NCBI GenBank assembly: GCA_951394045.1
Contig: OX595996.1
Coordinates: forward strand, 1,302,001-1,366,000
DNA from: Nitzschia sp. DOCU1
Taxonomy: Eukaryota > Bacillariophyta > Bacillariophyceae > Bacillariales > Bacillariaceae
Direction of reading: 5' to 3'
Length of the DNA: 64,000 nt
The translations under genes and the position numbers were made by a program. Below the pieces are notes generated by a model. The model was not told the DNA's origin. It worked only from the letters and a program-made list of their open reading frames with translations, and searched no databases. Positions 50,153 to 60,198 of this stretch are shown in pieces. Within the stretch, counting starts at the first letter, position 1. Each line of letters begins with the position of its first letter.

Positions 50153-52580
50153 ATGATGAAAGCAGCAGCAGGCCTCAAGCGGGGTTCTCGCAAAAAGCAA
50201 CCACCCGCACAAGGGCAACCTGCCATTGCTCCCGTAGTGCAACAGGAACGTCCACCTACTAGTAGACAAGAACAGCCTCAGCGTCCACAACAGCAACAGC
50301 CGCCGCGTCCACAACAACATTCACAACCACCACCGCCGCCACAACCGCAACAAGTACCTCATCCAGCGATACCACAACAACGACGAGTGCCGAGTCAAAG
50401 ACGAGAACCAGCTCCTGAACAGATTGAATTGACCAAACGAAATTATCGTCTGGCCAAGGAACTGGTACGTGTGTGTTGTGTTTTCTGGCGTTTGTGAATT
50501 CATCCATCCAAATTTCTCATTTGTGTCTTCTTCTTGTTGTTGTTAGAGTGAACTCCGAGTTCGGCATCGCGAGGAATGCAAGAATGTGACGCGATTGACC
50601 ATGGAGAATGTAAGTACAGTGGTAGAAACAAACACATGTGGGAGCTACGAAATGAGAAAGAATCTTGCAAGTCGCTCATTCAAATCCTCTTGCTACCTAT
50701 CTCTCTCTTTTACCCACCCACCATAGATGAACTTGGCATCCCGATGCCGGGAGGCCATTAGTCATGTCGCCATGCTCAAGAAGGAGTTGGCCATGCACCA
50801 GAAACGAGCACAAGAAGCTTTGAAGTTTCAACGCGAGCAGACGCAACGCATGGCCTCGAATCTTTCGGCCGAAGTGAGCCGGCTGAGCCATTCGTATTCG
50901 GACGACAGTCCCGACAATACTCCGGATCGCAAAAAAGCCGAAATGGAACGCGTCTTGTCGGCAATCGAGCCTCCTCCGCCACCACCCCCGCGCAACAGTA
51001 CGCCACCGCCGATGCAGGCTGTGGTGGTGGAGCAACGGCAGATTCCAAAAGAAAATGGAGAATCTCGAACCGTCAGTCCTAGTGGAGAATTTCATACAGA
51101 TGTAGTGAGTAGTGATGAGGATGAAACTGTGGAAGAGTCCAATCGACATGGTCGAAGTGTCTTGGATGTGGTGGAAAGTTTGAGTGATTTGTCGTCGCCC
51201 AAGGAAATGAGTTCCACAACGTCATCCGATCATCCTTTGCCCCCGCGAGTCTTTTCGACTCCTAATCGACATCGCAAAGAAGATCGATGGACGCCCAATA
51301 TTGATCGTGACCCAGGAAGTGGAGGAAAAGACATGGACGGTATGAGTCTCTTTCCTCATTCGGCTTCCCCCAAAGTGGTGGGCAGAAATCATCATCATAA
51401 TCATCGCAACAATTACAATGAAGAATTCCCAGCAGATATCATGCCAAACGGAGGATATGGCAATCATAGTTATTCGGATGAAGACGATGATGATGACGAC
51501 GACGGCGATGCGTACATTCCTCACCCGAGCTTGTTGGATCGGCATAGTGGAATGATTACCATCAACAGCATTGATGCCTTTGAAGCGTCCTTTGATACGA
51601 CGTTTCCTTCCACCTTTGCGCACCGCGAAAACGGTACACCCACCAAATCCAGCAGCAGTCGGGTCTCTCCTCAATCATCTACTACAGAAATCTACAATCC
51701 CTTTGCGCCGAGCCCAGCTCGCAGTGAACGATCCGTGCCCACCACGCCTACTAGTAGTCGCAGGGATAGTGACGATGGTCCTGAAGTGGTTCGAAAAGTT
51801 CATGCTTCGGATCCTATACCCTTTAGTCCACCACGTGCCGAAGACCCACAGTACGAAACTCCTCCCAAGGATCGCAAGGGTAGCCCAGCAAATCCTGATG
51901 GTGAACCCAGCCGTCCGCACAAGACGGTATCTGCCGAAGCTCGAAGGCGATATGAAAAAGCCTTGCAGCCCAAGAGTGGTGCCGCCAATAATACCAGTTC
52001 TCAATCCTCGGTAAGTACTACCAATGCCGTGGCGCCCGCAAAAGGAGGGGATAAGAATGGAACCTTTAGTCCAGCGCGATTGTTGCAGAGGATACATAAC
52101 CGGCGCAAACACAAGGAAGAAAACGCCAAGGAGGATGCCCCCCAAGTAACACCACCCGCCACCATTGAGACGGAATATTTTGATCAGTACAGCCCTTCCG
52201 AGTCGTCCTTGAGAGAAAATGTAGCACCATCGGCTGCTACCAGTCAGCAGCAGGTGCTTCCAGCCCCTTATCGAGAGCCTATAGAACCCCAAGGGCTAAC
52301 CCCCAATGAGCAATCGGCACGTTCCAATAGCAGTTCCTTTCGATCTTCTGGGTCTTCGGAACGTTCCGAGGATGTCCCCGCTGGACGTCCCGGCGGTATG
52401 GTGGCCCGATTGAATTCTCTCAAAATTCCTAGCCGGCGAGCGGTCAAGCAGCCCGTTTCCTACGCCGAACCGGCTCTCAATACCAAGATTCGACAAGGCC
52501 ACGACTTTTTCCCCAAGAGTGACGGCGATGAGCCGCCCAAGATTGTCACGCCCGAGCCGCAACCTGCTTCGGCAGTATAA
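50153..52580 (+). CDS. Coiled-coil, largely disordered phosphoprotein, three exons
   Basis: Exons 50153-50464, 50547-50609, 50727-52580; introns 82 nt (GTACGT...GTTAG) and 117 nt (GTAAGT...CATAG), both phase 0. Product 742 residues. It starts basic and Gln/Pro-rich (PQRPQQQQPPRPQQ). A coiled coil of about 80 residues follows, spanning all three exons (TKRNYRLAKEL / SELRVRHREECKNVTRLTMEN / SRCREAISHVAMLKKELAMHQ). The last 530 residues are disordered with many SP/TP sites, a DDDDDDDGD tract and polar stretches. No enzyme domain. An adaptor or cytoskeleton-linked role is only a guess. The 63-nt middle exon is well supported because both joins extend one coiled coil. Confidence 0.65.
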
Positions 52581-52995
52581 TTCTACCAGCATTTTTTGTA
52601 CAATGCTTATTTTATGGCGTGGCGGTTATATTCATAAGAACTATACTTCTAGAACGCTGCTGCTATTTTGATAGTTCATGCCATTGCAATCAATGGCGTT
52701 AGAGGATGACACTGGTCTTCTAATAAGCAGGCTCTTTTGCACTTAGCTTCTGCACTACCAGCAACAAGCGCGCAACCGAACTGTAACAAGACGACCACTC
52801 ACGTTCATTCCTTGACGGAGTGCTGGCATCTGCTACCGTAGCACAAGTTGGTTGAAAAGTCGAAATGCAGTTATGTACGCTTATGAAAAAGTATGTAAAC
52901 TAGCACAGCCGGAGCCCCGTCCCACGATGCAAGACAACCGGTGTAGTTTTAATGAATCTCCACAGGATGGATGCTGCTACGCTACCATCCATGAT
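52581..52995. other. Intergenic, convergent 3' flanks
   Basis: Nothing recognised. Confidence 0.4.
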
Positions 52996-53910
52996 TCAAC
53001 GAAACCCCGCCTTTAACTGAAGATTTTGTGGCCCGATCATTCTATCACTTTGTGTAAGCGCTGGTGAATGGCATCGGGGAGTCATTACTGGCTCGTCCGA
53101 CTTGAGAAACTCAAAGGTAAAGGCACTACTGTCCATCGATGTGTTGCTGCGTCGAGGGGTCTTAGAGTCAAGGCCTCCTGGTGAAGGACCTATCTCCGCT
53201 GGAGATGGTAGAGCTTCATAGGATATGCGTCGATGAAAGCTTTTTCGTCTCCCGTGACCTTTCTTTTTGACAATGGAAGGATCCGCTTCAGTCTCGAAAG
53301 TTGTTAACGATTGCTTGTCGGACTTTAGCGGAATCAAGTTCGGGTGAATGTTCTCCTTGTTCTGGTCGGGGTGGTGGGGCACCGGTTCGTGAGGATAAAG
53401 GAATTGAAGGAGGTCATCTTCTCCATCATCGTAGCAAAAAGAGTCCTCGGGGGATACGTTTCGACGCGGCGAAGGCCTCCTCAAGTCTGTTGTGAATCCT
53501 TTGAAATCGTCCATTGTATCGAGGCGAAATGAGACGTGGTTGCGCATCGACTGGGCTCTGAAAAGTGTGGGCTGTTGAATCCTTAACGATGGTTCCGTAG
53601 TAGCGCCAGAGAAGCTGTTGCTTCGAGTAAAGTCAAGCTGGGTGGGGAATGTGGGTGTGATTGGCAGATTGAGAGCTTTGATTTCCGGAGAAGTTGCCGC
53701 GATAATTGTCATGGTTCCCAATCGTTCCCGCATTGGTGGTTGATCATCCTTTGATAACATAATAGGCGAAGAGGGGACAGGAGTATGGTTGTCGTCGTCA
53801 TCACCATCAAGATTGAAGGCACCAAAGTCAATGTCGATATCATCGCCCGATCGGCAGCTCCCCAACGTCGAAATGCTTTCCCTACGGCGATCTTCTGTGC
53901 TTGTCAACAT
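52996..53910 (-). CDS. Disordered phosphoprotein with KEN-box-like motif
   Basis: 304 residues from ATG at 53910 (the frame extends upstream without ATG). No folded domain. It contains DQNKENIHPN, a good match to the KEN degron read by APC/C-Cdh1, with several SP/TP sites (SPEDS, SPAEI, TPRR, TPRC) and basophilic-kinase sites (RRKSF, RRIS). This composition is common in cell-cycle-regulated proteins, but the assignment is inference. Confidence 0.5.
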   Translation of the reverse strand: MLTSTEDRRRESISTLGSCRSGDDIDIDFGAFNLDGDDDDNHTPVPSSPIMLSKDDQPPMRERLGTMTIIAATSPEIKALNLPITPTFPTQLDFTRSNSFSGATTEPSLRIQQPTLFRAQSMRNHVSFRLDTMDDFKGFTTDLRRPSPRRNVSPEDSFCYDDGEDDLLQFLYPHEPVPHHPDQNKENIHPNLIPLKSDKQSLTTFETEADPSIVKKKGHGRRKSFHRRISYEALPSPAEIGPSPGGLDSKTPRRSNTSMDSSAFTFEFLKSDEPVMTPRCHSPALTQSDRMIGPQNLQLKAGFR

Positions 53911-54382
53911 GGTTGTTACATTTATGTTGATTTGTGCTTGCATCCAACTTGGAAAATGGAATTGTCTCGACAATCACGGGAATCCAATCCTAATCATGTG
54001 TTTTCTTTTCAAAAGAACGAAGGAAAAGGATGGAAGGAGAGCCAATGAGCTAATCTCCATACTAACCGGACCCGGCAGTTGGAAAAATGAGGTCGACCGG
54101 CTACAAGAACATTTAGAATATTCACGCTTGAAGTTAATTCAAGAAACTTCTTTGTTATGCCTTTGTTCCAACGTTGTTGTTCGTTACTCGGTCTTCCATG
54201 TCGTCTCAATCAGTGTCCTACAGACAGTACTACCGGTACGTGACGCGCAATGCCACCGCGCGCGTCGGGGTGGTCATAGGAGTCACATATTTTGGCATTC
54301 CCAAGCCCGGCATACTCGGACTGCCGCCGACCCGAAAAACCGCAGCACTTTTTTGTTTCACCCTCTTTCGACAAAGACGACC
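53911..54382. other. Intergenic, divergent promoter region
   Basis: The plus frame upstream of the UBC12 ATG is open by chance across this stretch and partly antisense to the neighbour. Nothing else recognised. Confidence 0.4.
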
Positions 54383-55140
54383 ATGCTGGCACTAAAGAAG
54401 AAGCGCGAAGCAGAAAAGAAAGAAAAGGAAGAGGCTGCCCAGAAGGAGGCTGCAGCGGCTGCTCAGGCTCCACCGGCAGGAGCTCCTGCAGAAGGTGGTG
54501 GCCAAGTGTCTTTGTTTGGTATCGGCGGGCAGAAAAAGACCAAAAAGGGGGAGGCGCCCGGGACTAAGAAATCTCCCGGTGAAATTCGTATACAAAAAGG
54601 TAAATTTGTATTCCAACATTTTCTTTTCTAGTCCAAAACGTCACTCATTCGTGCTCTTGAAACCTACCGACGACCATGATGGTGCCTCTTTTTGCTACAG
54701 ACATCGGGGAACTGGAGGGAGGCAAAGTAGCAAAAATTGAATTTCCAAATCCAAATGATTTGACTGCTTTTAACGTGTCTATCAGTCCAGACACTGGCTA
54801 CTGGCGAGGCGCTACGTATCACTTCACATTCACAATCCCACCACATTATCCTCACTCACCTCCAAAAGTCGAATGCAACACAAAAATTTACCATCCAAAT
54901 ATTGATTTGCAAGGGAAAGTCTGTCTGAATATTTTGAGGGAAGATTGGAGACCCGTTCTGGACATAAACACTGTCATATATGGTTTGATCTATCTATTTT
55001 ATGAACCGAATCCAGATGATCCGCTGAATCACGAAGCTGCCGAGCTTTTCCGGAAGGATATCGGGCAATTTGAACGACTGGTTCATCGGACATTGCGTGG
55101 AGGAGTACTGGATGGTGTGCAATTTGAGCGGTTGATCTAG
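54383..55140 (+). CDS. UBC12: NEDD8-conjugating enzyme UBC12 (UBE2M)
   Basis: Exons 54383-54599 and 54701-55140; the 101-nt intron (GTAAAT...CTACAG) is phase 1. Product 218 residues. The UBC fold has YHPNIDLQGKVCLNILREDWRPVLDINTVI with active-site Cys147 and LIYLFYEPNPDDPLNHEAAE, all diagnostic of UBC12 rather than ubiquitin E2s. Residues 1-40 are Lys/Glu/Ala-rich, then SLFGIGGQKKTKK and RIQKDI. The LF...QKK portion resembles the start of animal UBC12, which docks on the NAE (APPBP1-UBA3) E1, but here it lies about 40 residues in. Role: transfers NEDD8 to cullins, activating cullin-RING ligases. Confidence 0.9.
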
Positions 55141-55329
55141 AGTCCAAATAAAGTTTGTACTGTAGGAACTATGATTCTCGCATTGGCTTGCGAGTCATTT
55201 GTATCTTTCTTCGCACTGAACTACTCTTGCTTTAGTCGTCCATGCTTAGGTAGTAGCGGCAGGAACTCCAAAATATAGTCGCAGCTAGAGTATAAGGTTG
55301 CGTAGCGGTGGCCGTAGCGTGGCGTGATT

Positions 55330-57102
55330 CTAATGGACGACGTTTGTTAGTGTGAGGCCTTCATGTCCACCGATTCCGTAGCTCAGAGCAAAGCCAACGC
55401 CATAGGCGGAAAGGACGCAAGCCAGAAGCACCACGACATTCTCGATTCCTGACATGACCCAGTTTGAATCCATAAATTTGCTCTTCCATACTCCCAGGAA
55501 CCACATGATAACGCCGGAGATTGAGGCGACGAGGCTGGGTACCGAAACGACTTGCCCACCCGACACAGAGTCGACCACAGTTTCGGAAGCCACCACGGCG
55601 CCTTTAATAGAAGCTGGAAGTGCAGCTGGGAGCACAATAGGTGGAATTGCCAGCCAGAGTAGACTGGGGATCAGAGCAAAGGTCGCAAAGCCCAGCATCA
55701 TGAAGAAGCCTTCGATCTGACTCTCCTTCAAAACAATGTTCACCTTGCCTGCGTCTGGTTCGTGGTCCATTTCATTGAATTGGCCATATGACGGGAATTT
55801 CCAGCTGTCTCCGAAACCCATAGACCCGTCACTTTCACGCCCGGTTCTAGGAAGAAGTGGATGGTGTTGATGTTGCTGCCCATCGTCTGTTTCGTCTTCT
55901 GCAAAGTCGACTGCCCCCAACAAGGAATCTCCAACAAGTGCACTCACAAACATATCGGGATATCCCTCCAACGTATCCGCCAGGCTCATGGCATCTATTT
56001 TCAGCACCCCCCTCGCGAGTAACATTTCTACGAGCCGTGCCTTGGCTTCGGCTTTGTTGCCTTCGACCATCTGTCGCTCGCGGTTTCGTTCTTGGGCGTG
56101 CCCTGATGACACGATGAACGAAGTCCAGACATGTCCGATAGCCATACATACGGCGTCGGCTATACAGGCAGCTGCCGTAAAGGCTAAAACAGCCAATCGC
56201 ACTTCCCATCGGGCATGAATCGACAAGACCTGAAGTGCACTAAAGGCTGCAGCTATTCCCGATCCTGTCAGCATGCCATCAATGGATCCATAGCAAAATG
56301 ACCGGTGTACATTCTCTTGCAGTAGCAAATTTGCAATAGGCACATAGAGGCAACATATTTTTGCACAAATCGAATCCTCGGGACGATATCTTTGTGGTTT
56401 CAGATCCTGCTCGTCTTCATACGGATTGTTGATGTCAGGGTTACCATAGCGAAAGTCATGTTCATGAAGTGGCGGATGTCTGTCTTCCTCCTGAAATGAA
56501 AAATCAACCGGTGGTGGATGACTAGCAGTGGTACCTACTGCTCCATACCCCGCATAGATTTGACGGGGTGGAAACGCTTGTTGCTGCGGTGGGAGAGGTG
56601 GTGGCTGGTGCTGGTGGCTCCCCGTTTGTGTGGAACCCATGCCCTGAAGTTGATCCCCCGAGTTGAGGCGCCGCCGTCCATCGTACGTACTAGAGAAAAG
56701 GAGCGTACCACGTCCCACTCCTTGCTGTGGACTAGCTGGAGGTAAGTCTTCCAAGACTTGCCTCTCTGACGGCCACGGAATCTTGTGACTGGGAGGTACG
56801 GGAGTGATTCCTCGATGAGCGGGTTCAAGTTTGATGGTTTCCCCCATTGAGCTCAGATTCATCATTTCTGTGGTGGTACGCTTTGGCAGTCCCATGCTTC
56901 CGACGCCGCCAATGGTTTCACGGTAGTCTCCTTCCCCTGCTATGTCTCCGTCTGGATTGTCGTCTTCTGTCGATGAGTGGTGCTGTTCCTCATACTGCAA
57001 CGTAATCATCCTCTGAATCTTGGCTTGCAAATCTCGTTCCTGCTCGGAATCGGTGCGAATATGTGCCATGGGTGGTGGATCTACTGATACGGGTGTCGAC
57101 AT
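55330..57102 (-). CDS. VIT/CCC1-family vacuolar metal transporter with long cytosolic N-terminus
   Basis: 590 residues, ATG at 57102, no intron. Residues 1-245 are disordered with Pro/Gln tracts (unusually long for VIT). The transporter starts at HRSFCYGSIDGMLTGSG and ALQVLS, followed by LAFTAAACIADAVCMAIGH, a soluble charged region (ERNRERQMVEGNKAEAKARLVEMLLARGV...DTLEGYPDMFVSALVGD) and further TMs (FFMMLGFATFALIPSLLWL, VASISGVIMWFLGVW, NVVVLLACVLSAYGVGFALSYG). The DG and A-D-x-x-x-M pattern in TM1/TM2 and the cytosolic metal-binding helix region fit VIT1/CCC1. Expected role: Fe2+/Mn2+ import into the vacuole. Substrate not proven. Confidence 0.75.
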   Translation of the reverse strand: MSTPVSVDPPPMAHIRTDSEQERDLQAKIQRMITLQYEEQHHSSTEDDNPDGDIAGEGDYRETIGGVGSMGLPKRTTTEMMNLSSMGETIKLEPAHRGITPVPPSHKIPWPSERQVLEDLPPASPQQGVGRGTLLFSSTYDGRRRLNSGDQLQGMGSTQTGSHQHQPPPLPPQQQAFPPRQIYAGYGAVGTTASHPPPVDFSFQEEDRHPPLHEHDFRYGNPDINNPYEDEQDLKPQRYRPEDSICAKICCLYVPIANLLLQENVHRSFCYGSIDGMLTGSGIAAAFSALQVLSIHARWEVRLAVLAFTAAACIADAVCMAIGHVWTSFIVSSGHAQERNRERQMVEGNKAEAKARLVEMLLARGVLKIDAMSLADTLEGYPDMFVSALVGDSLLGAVDFAEDETDDGQQHQHHPLLPRTGRESDGSMGFGDSWKFPSYGQFNEMDHEPDAGKVNIVLKESQIEGFFMMLGFATFALIPSLLWLAIPPIVLPAALPASIKGAVVASETVVDSVSGGQVVSVPSLVASISGVIMWFLGVWKSKFMDSNWVMSGIENVVVLLACVLSAYGVGFALSYGIGGHEGLTLTNVVH

Positions 57103-57817
57103 GACTCGTTTTCACTCGATGGATCTCTGGTAAACTCTGATTGGACGGAAAGTTCCAAAGATACTCTCTACCACCGAAACGCAGGATCTGGACACTGCAC
57201 TGCAAGAATTCTCGATTCGCGGTGACGAGACTTCAGCTACCTTCACCTCTGGTTAACCTTCCAGATTTGACGATCCGTCTAGCTGCAAGTTACACAAGTT
57301 GGAAACAACTGTTGCAACAGGAAATCAATGGGAAGATCGAGAACAGATGGCATCACACAAGCTGACACGACCGACGGCCACGACATGGAAACTGTCGTGT
57401 ACTTTTGGGTACGCGAGGATTTTCCCGCCACGCCAGAGCATTCGACTTCTTTGACCAACGAAGTCCCGCGGGAGCGGTGTAGAATGACGCACGAAAACAT
57501 CCCCCCAAGAAGTTTGTGGTGGCAAAAGCAAAACGCATGGCAAACGGATGAGACTACCACCCCTCTCTCCATGCTTCGCATCCCCTATCTTGCGCCGACG
57601 ACGACGGAACACATCATGGCAAAAGAATCCGATCCATAGATTCCCACCCATTGAATTGTTGGATAGAAAGTACTCGGTTGCTTCTGGGCTTTGCCATTTT
57701 CACGATCCAACGAAGCTTCTTCCATACCTGCTGCAATCGAAAGCAGGTTTTATAATTTAGCAGTCGAGCATCGTCTTATTCCATTTTTTGTGGTGCAGTT
57801 TTCTTCTGCAAAATCGT
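57103..57817. other. Intergenic, divergent promoter region
   Basis: Between the VIT and SerRS genes; both strands carry only short frames. Confidence 0.4.
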
Positions 57818-59410
57818 ATGCGGCTCCAAGTCACCAACTACATCATGGCCCTGTTGGCAGCGGCCACCCTTACCCGTCATGCGACCGCTTGGAATACTCG
57901 CTTGATGACGACTGGATTGCGAGCTGCCTCCCGTTCCTTGACCACGAGAAAGTCGGCTGCTACAGAGGATAAAGTGGAGACGGTCCATGGCCGAATGCCA
58001 CGTGACGGATTGAGCTTGGACGTAAAGACGATTGTGTCCAATACCGACTTGGTGATTTCGCATTTGAAGTCTCGCCGGGCATCCGACGAGACTTTGGAAG
58101 CTGCTCAAACGATTGCCAACCTACAATCCAAACGCGTGGCTTTGATTCAAGAACGCGATGATTTCCTCAATCAACGAAAGGAAGCAAGTGCCATGGTTGG
58201 AAAATTGATGCGCGACAAGGATAATGCCGATCCAGCCGAAGTTGAAAAGCAAAAGGCGTTGAGTGCCCAAGCCGCAGAAGGTGCCCAAAAAGCCGAAGAT
58301 AGCTTGGCTGAAATTCAGACGACCATGGATTCTTTGTTGGCGGGAATTCCCAACTTGCTAGATGATTTGGTTCCTGATGGTGATAATGATAGTCAGAATG
58401 AAGAAGTTGCCAGATGGGGTGATGTTGATGCGTTGCCAAAGCGGTTGGAATGGACGGAGGACTTTAAACCAAAATGGCACGATGATGTGGCAGCTGCCCT
58501 AAATGGGTATCAGTCAGAAGCAGCCGTGCGAATGAGTGGAGCTCGGTTCGTTGCCTTGAGTGGGGGTGTGGCTCAGCTGGAACGTGCCATTGCCATGTTC
58601 TTTATTGATTTGCACACGACACAACACGGATACACCGAAGTGAGTGTCCCCCTGGTCGTGGGACGTTCGGCGCTGGAGGGCACATCGCAACTTCCAAAGT
58701 TTGAAGAAGACTTGTTTGCGATTTCCCCAAAGTCCCACACATGCAATGGAGAAGATGCCTTTTTGATCCCAACGGCTGAGGTTCCTGTCACCAATATGCA
58801 TGCCAATAGCATTCTGGAAGAGTCGGACTTGCCCATTTCTTATGTTGCCTGGACACCGTGCTTTCGAGCAGAAGCGGGAAGCTATGGTCGAGACACGAAG
58901 GGATTGATTCGCACCCACCAATTCCAAAAAGTAGAAATGGTCAAGATTACCAGTGCTACTGATTCCGACGAGCAACACGAACTCCTGACGACACATGCAG
59001 AAGCCTGTCTGAAGGCTCTGGAGCTGCCCTATCGCAAGGTCCGTCTGTGTTCGGGTGACATTGGCTTCTCGGCTCGCCACTGTTACGATTTGGAAGTCTG
59101 GCTACCAGGAGCAGGAGAATATCGAGAAATCTCGTCTTGCAGTAATACCGGTGACTTCCAGGCAAGACGTATGGCGCTACGATACCGACCCGCCGAGACT
59201 ACGTCAGACGATGGAAGTAACTCCAAAAAGCAAAAGAAACCCAAGCCAGAATTCTGCCACACGATCAACGGAAGTGGACTGGCCGTAGGTCGTACCTTGG
59301 TGGCAGTGCTCGAAAACTATCAACGTCCAGATGGCAGCGTGGTAATTCCAGAAGTACTCCGGCCATATATGGGTGGAAAGGAGGTTTTGGAACCGCCGTC
59401 AAGCAAGTAA
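57818..59410 (+). CDS. Seryl-tRNA synthetase, organellar (bacterial-type)
   Basis: ATG at 57818 (530 residues), with a second candidate at 57845 that opens MALLAAATLTRHATA|WNTR, a possible plastid presequence (Trp at +1). The N-terminal long antiparallel coiled coil binds tRNA-Ser. Class II motifs: motif 2 CFRAEAGSYGRDTKGLIRTHQFQKVEM, motif 3 HTINGSGLAVGRTLVAVLENYQ, and the TAEVPVTN serine pocket; SSCSNTGDFQARRMALRYR follows. Charges tRNA-Ser for organelle translation; the single gene may serve plastid, mitochondrion or both. No intron. Confidence 0.9.
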   Translation: MRLQVTNYIMALLAAATLTRHATAWNTRLMTTGLRAASRSLTTRKSAATEDKVETVHGRMPRDGLSLDVKTIVSNTDLVISHLKSRRASDETLEAAQTIANLQSKRVALIQERDDFLNQRKEASAMVGKLMRDKDNADPAEVEKQKALSAQAAEGAQKAEDSLAEIQTTMDSLLAGIPNLLDDLVPDGDNDSQNEEVARWGDVDALPKRLEWTEDFKPKWHDDVAAALNGYQSEAAVRMSGARFVALSGGVAQLERAIAMFFIDLHTTQHGYTEVSVPLVVGRSALEGTSQLPKFEEDLFAISPKSHTCNGEDAFLIPTAEVPVTNMHANSILEESDLPISYVAWTPCFRAEAGSYGRDTKGLIRTHQFQKVEMVKITSATDSDEQHELLTTHAEACLKALELPYRKVRLCSGDIGFSARHCYDLEVWLPGAGEYREISSCSNTGDFQARRMALRYRPAETTSDDGSNSKKQKKPKPEFCHTINGSGLAVGRTLVAVLENYQRPDGSVVIPEVLRPYMGGKEVLEPPSSK

Positions 59411-59470
59411 AGGCCGCCGAAAGAAAATGATATAACAATAGTCACTATTACTCTAGAATGTTGTCAAGGT

Positions 59471-59851
59471 TTAATTATTCACCGTATTGATAAAGGTTGC
59501 GACTAGGCCCGCGATACCACCATCTCCCATGTTTGCGAACACCAAAAAGTTGAGCGCAATCAAGGCAAACCCGATAGCCGTAAGCGAGAATGGGTCCACA
59601 TCTTCCACCAAATCGACTCGGACCTTGATTTCTTCGGGGTCGGATTGCTTCTTACTTCGTCGAATTTCGTCTTCAGAATATCCCAGAGCCCGAAGCCTGT
59701 CCTTTTCTTTTGTATCAGACATTTGGAGGTACGTAGTGCCTCTGGATGCCAACTTGGTCAAGAGATGCGACGGCAAGGGAGCCGAAAAGCCCTCGATGCT
59801 CGAGACGAGAAGACATAGCGTGAAGATAGCTACGAGACTGCGAGATAACAT
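59471..59851 (-). CDS. Small plastid-type membrane protein, unknown function
   Basis: 126 residues, ATG at 59851. Signal peptide MLSRSLVAIFTLCLLVSSIEG then FSAPLP (Phe at +1 of a plastid site). The mature part has a charged helix (KDRLRALGYSEDEIRRSKKQ) and DPEEIKVRVDLVEDVDPFSLTAIGFALIALNFLVFANMGDGGI, with a single TM near the end. Possibly thylakoid; I do not recognise the family. Confidence 0.6.
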   Translation of the reverse strand: MLSRSLVAIFTLCLLVSSIEGFSAPLPSHLLTKLASRGTTYLQMSDTKEKDRLRALGYSEDEIRRSKKQSDPEEIKVRVDLVEDVDPFSLTAIGFALIALNFLVFANMGDGGIAGLVATFINTVNN

Positions 59852-60198
59852 GACGCGAAGATAATAAGGCAGTTCGACTTCGAATAAATATATGTCTTGG
59901 GATCAACACATTTGGTTTCCTGGTCGAAACTAATTGTTGTGACACTTCGTCGGCGGGATGCTTTCACTCTGAATTCTCATCGTTGTTTTCATTTGAAGTC
60001 GATCTTTCTCATTCATTCACGAACTCTCAGTCGTTGGTAATTACAGTCGGATTGATCAATTGACCCGCGAAAATAAAAGCCACACGCGGAAAAAAGGATC
60101 GAGCAATGCCAATGACGAGGGCATTCCGGACGATACTACATCCATTGAGCCATTTCATTACGATTCTAGTACTCGATTTTGCTTGCTCAAGTGACAAC
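59852..60198. other. Intergenic with LRR-family 5' elements
   Basis: The right half (about 60100-60198) holds the gagggcattccggacgatac and tttgcttgctcaa blocks seen before the other LRR copies. Confidence 0.45.
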
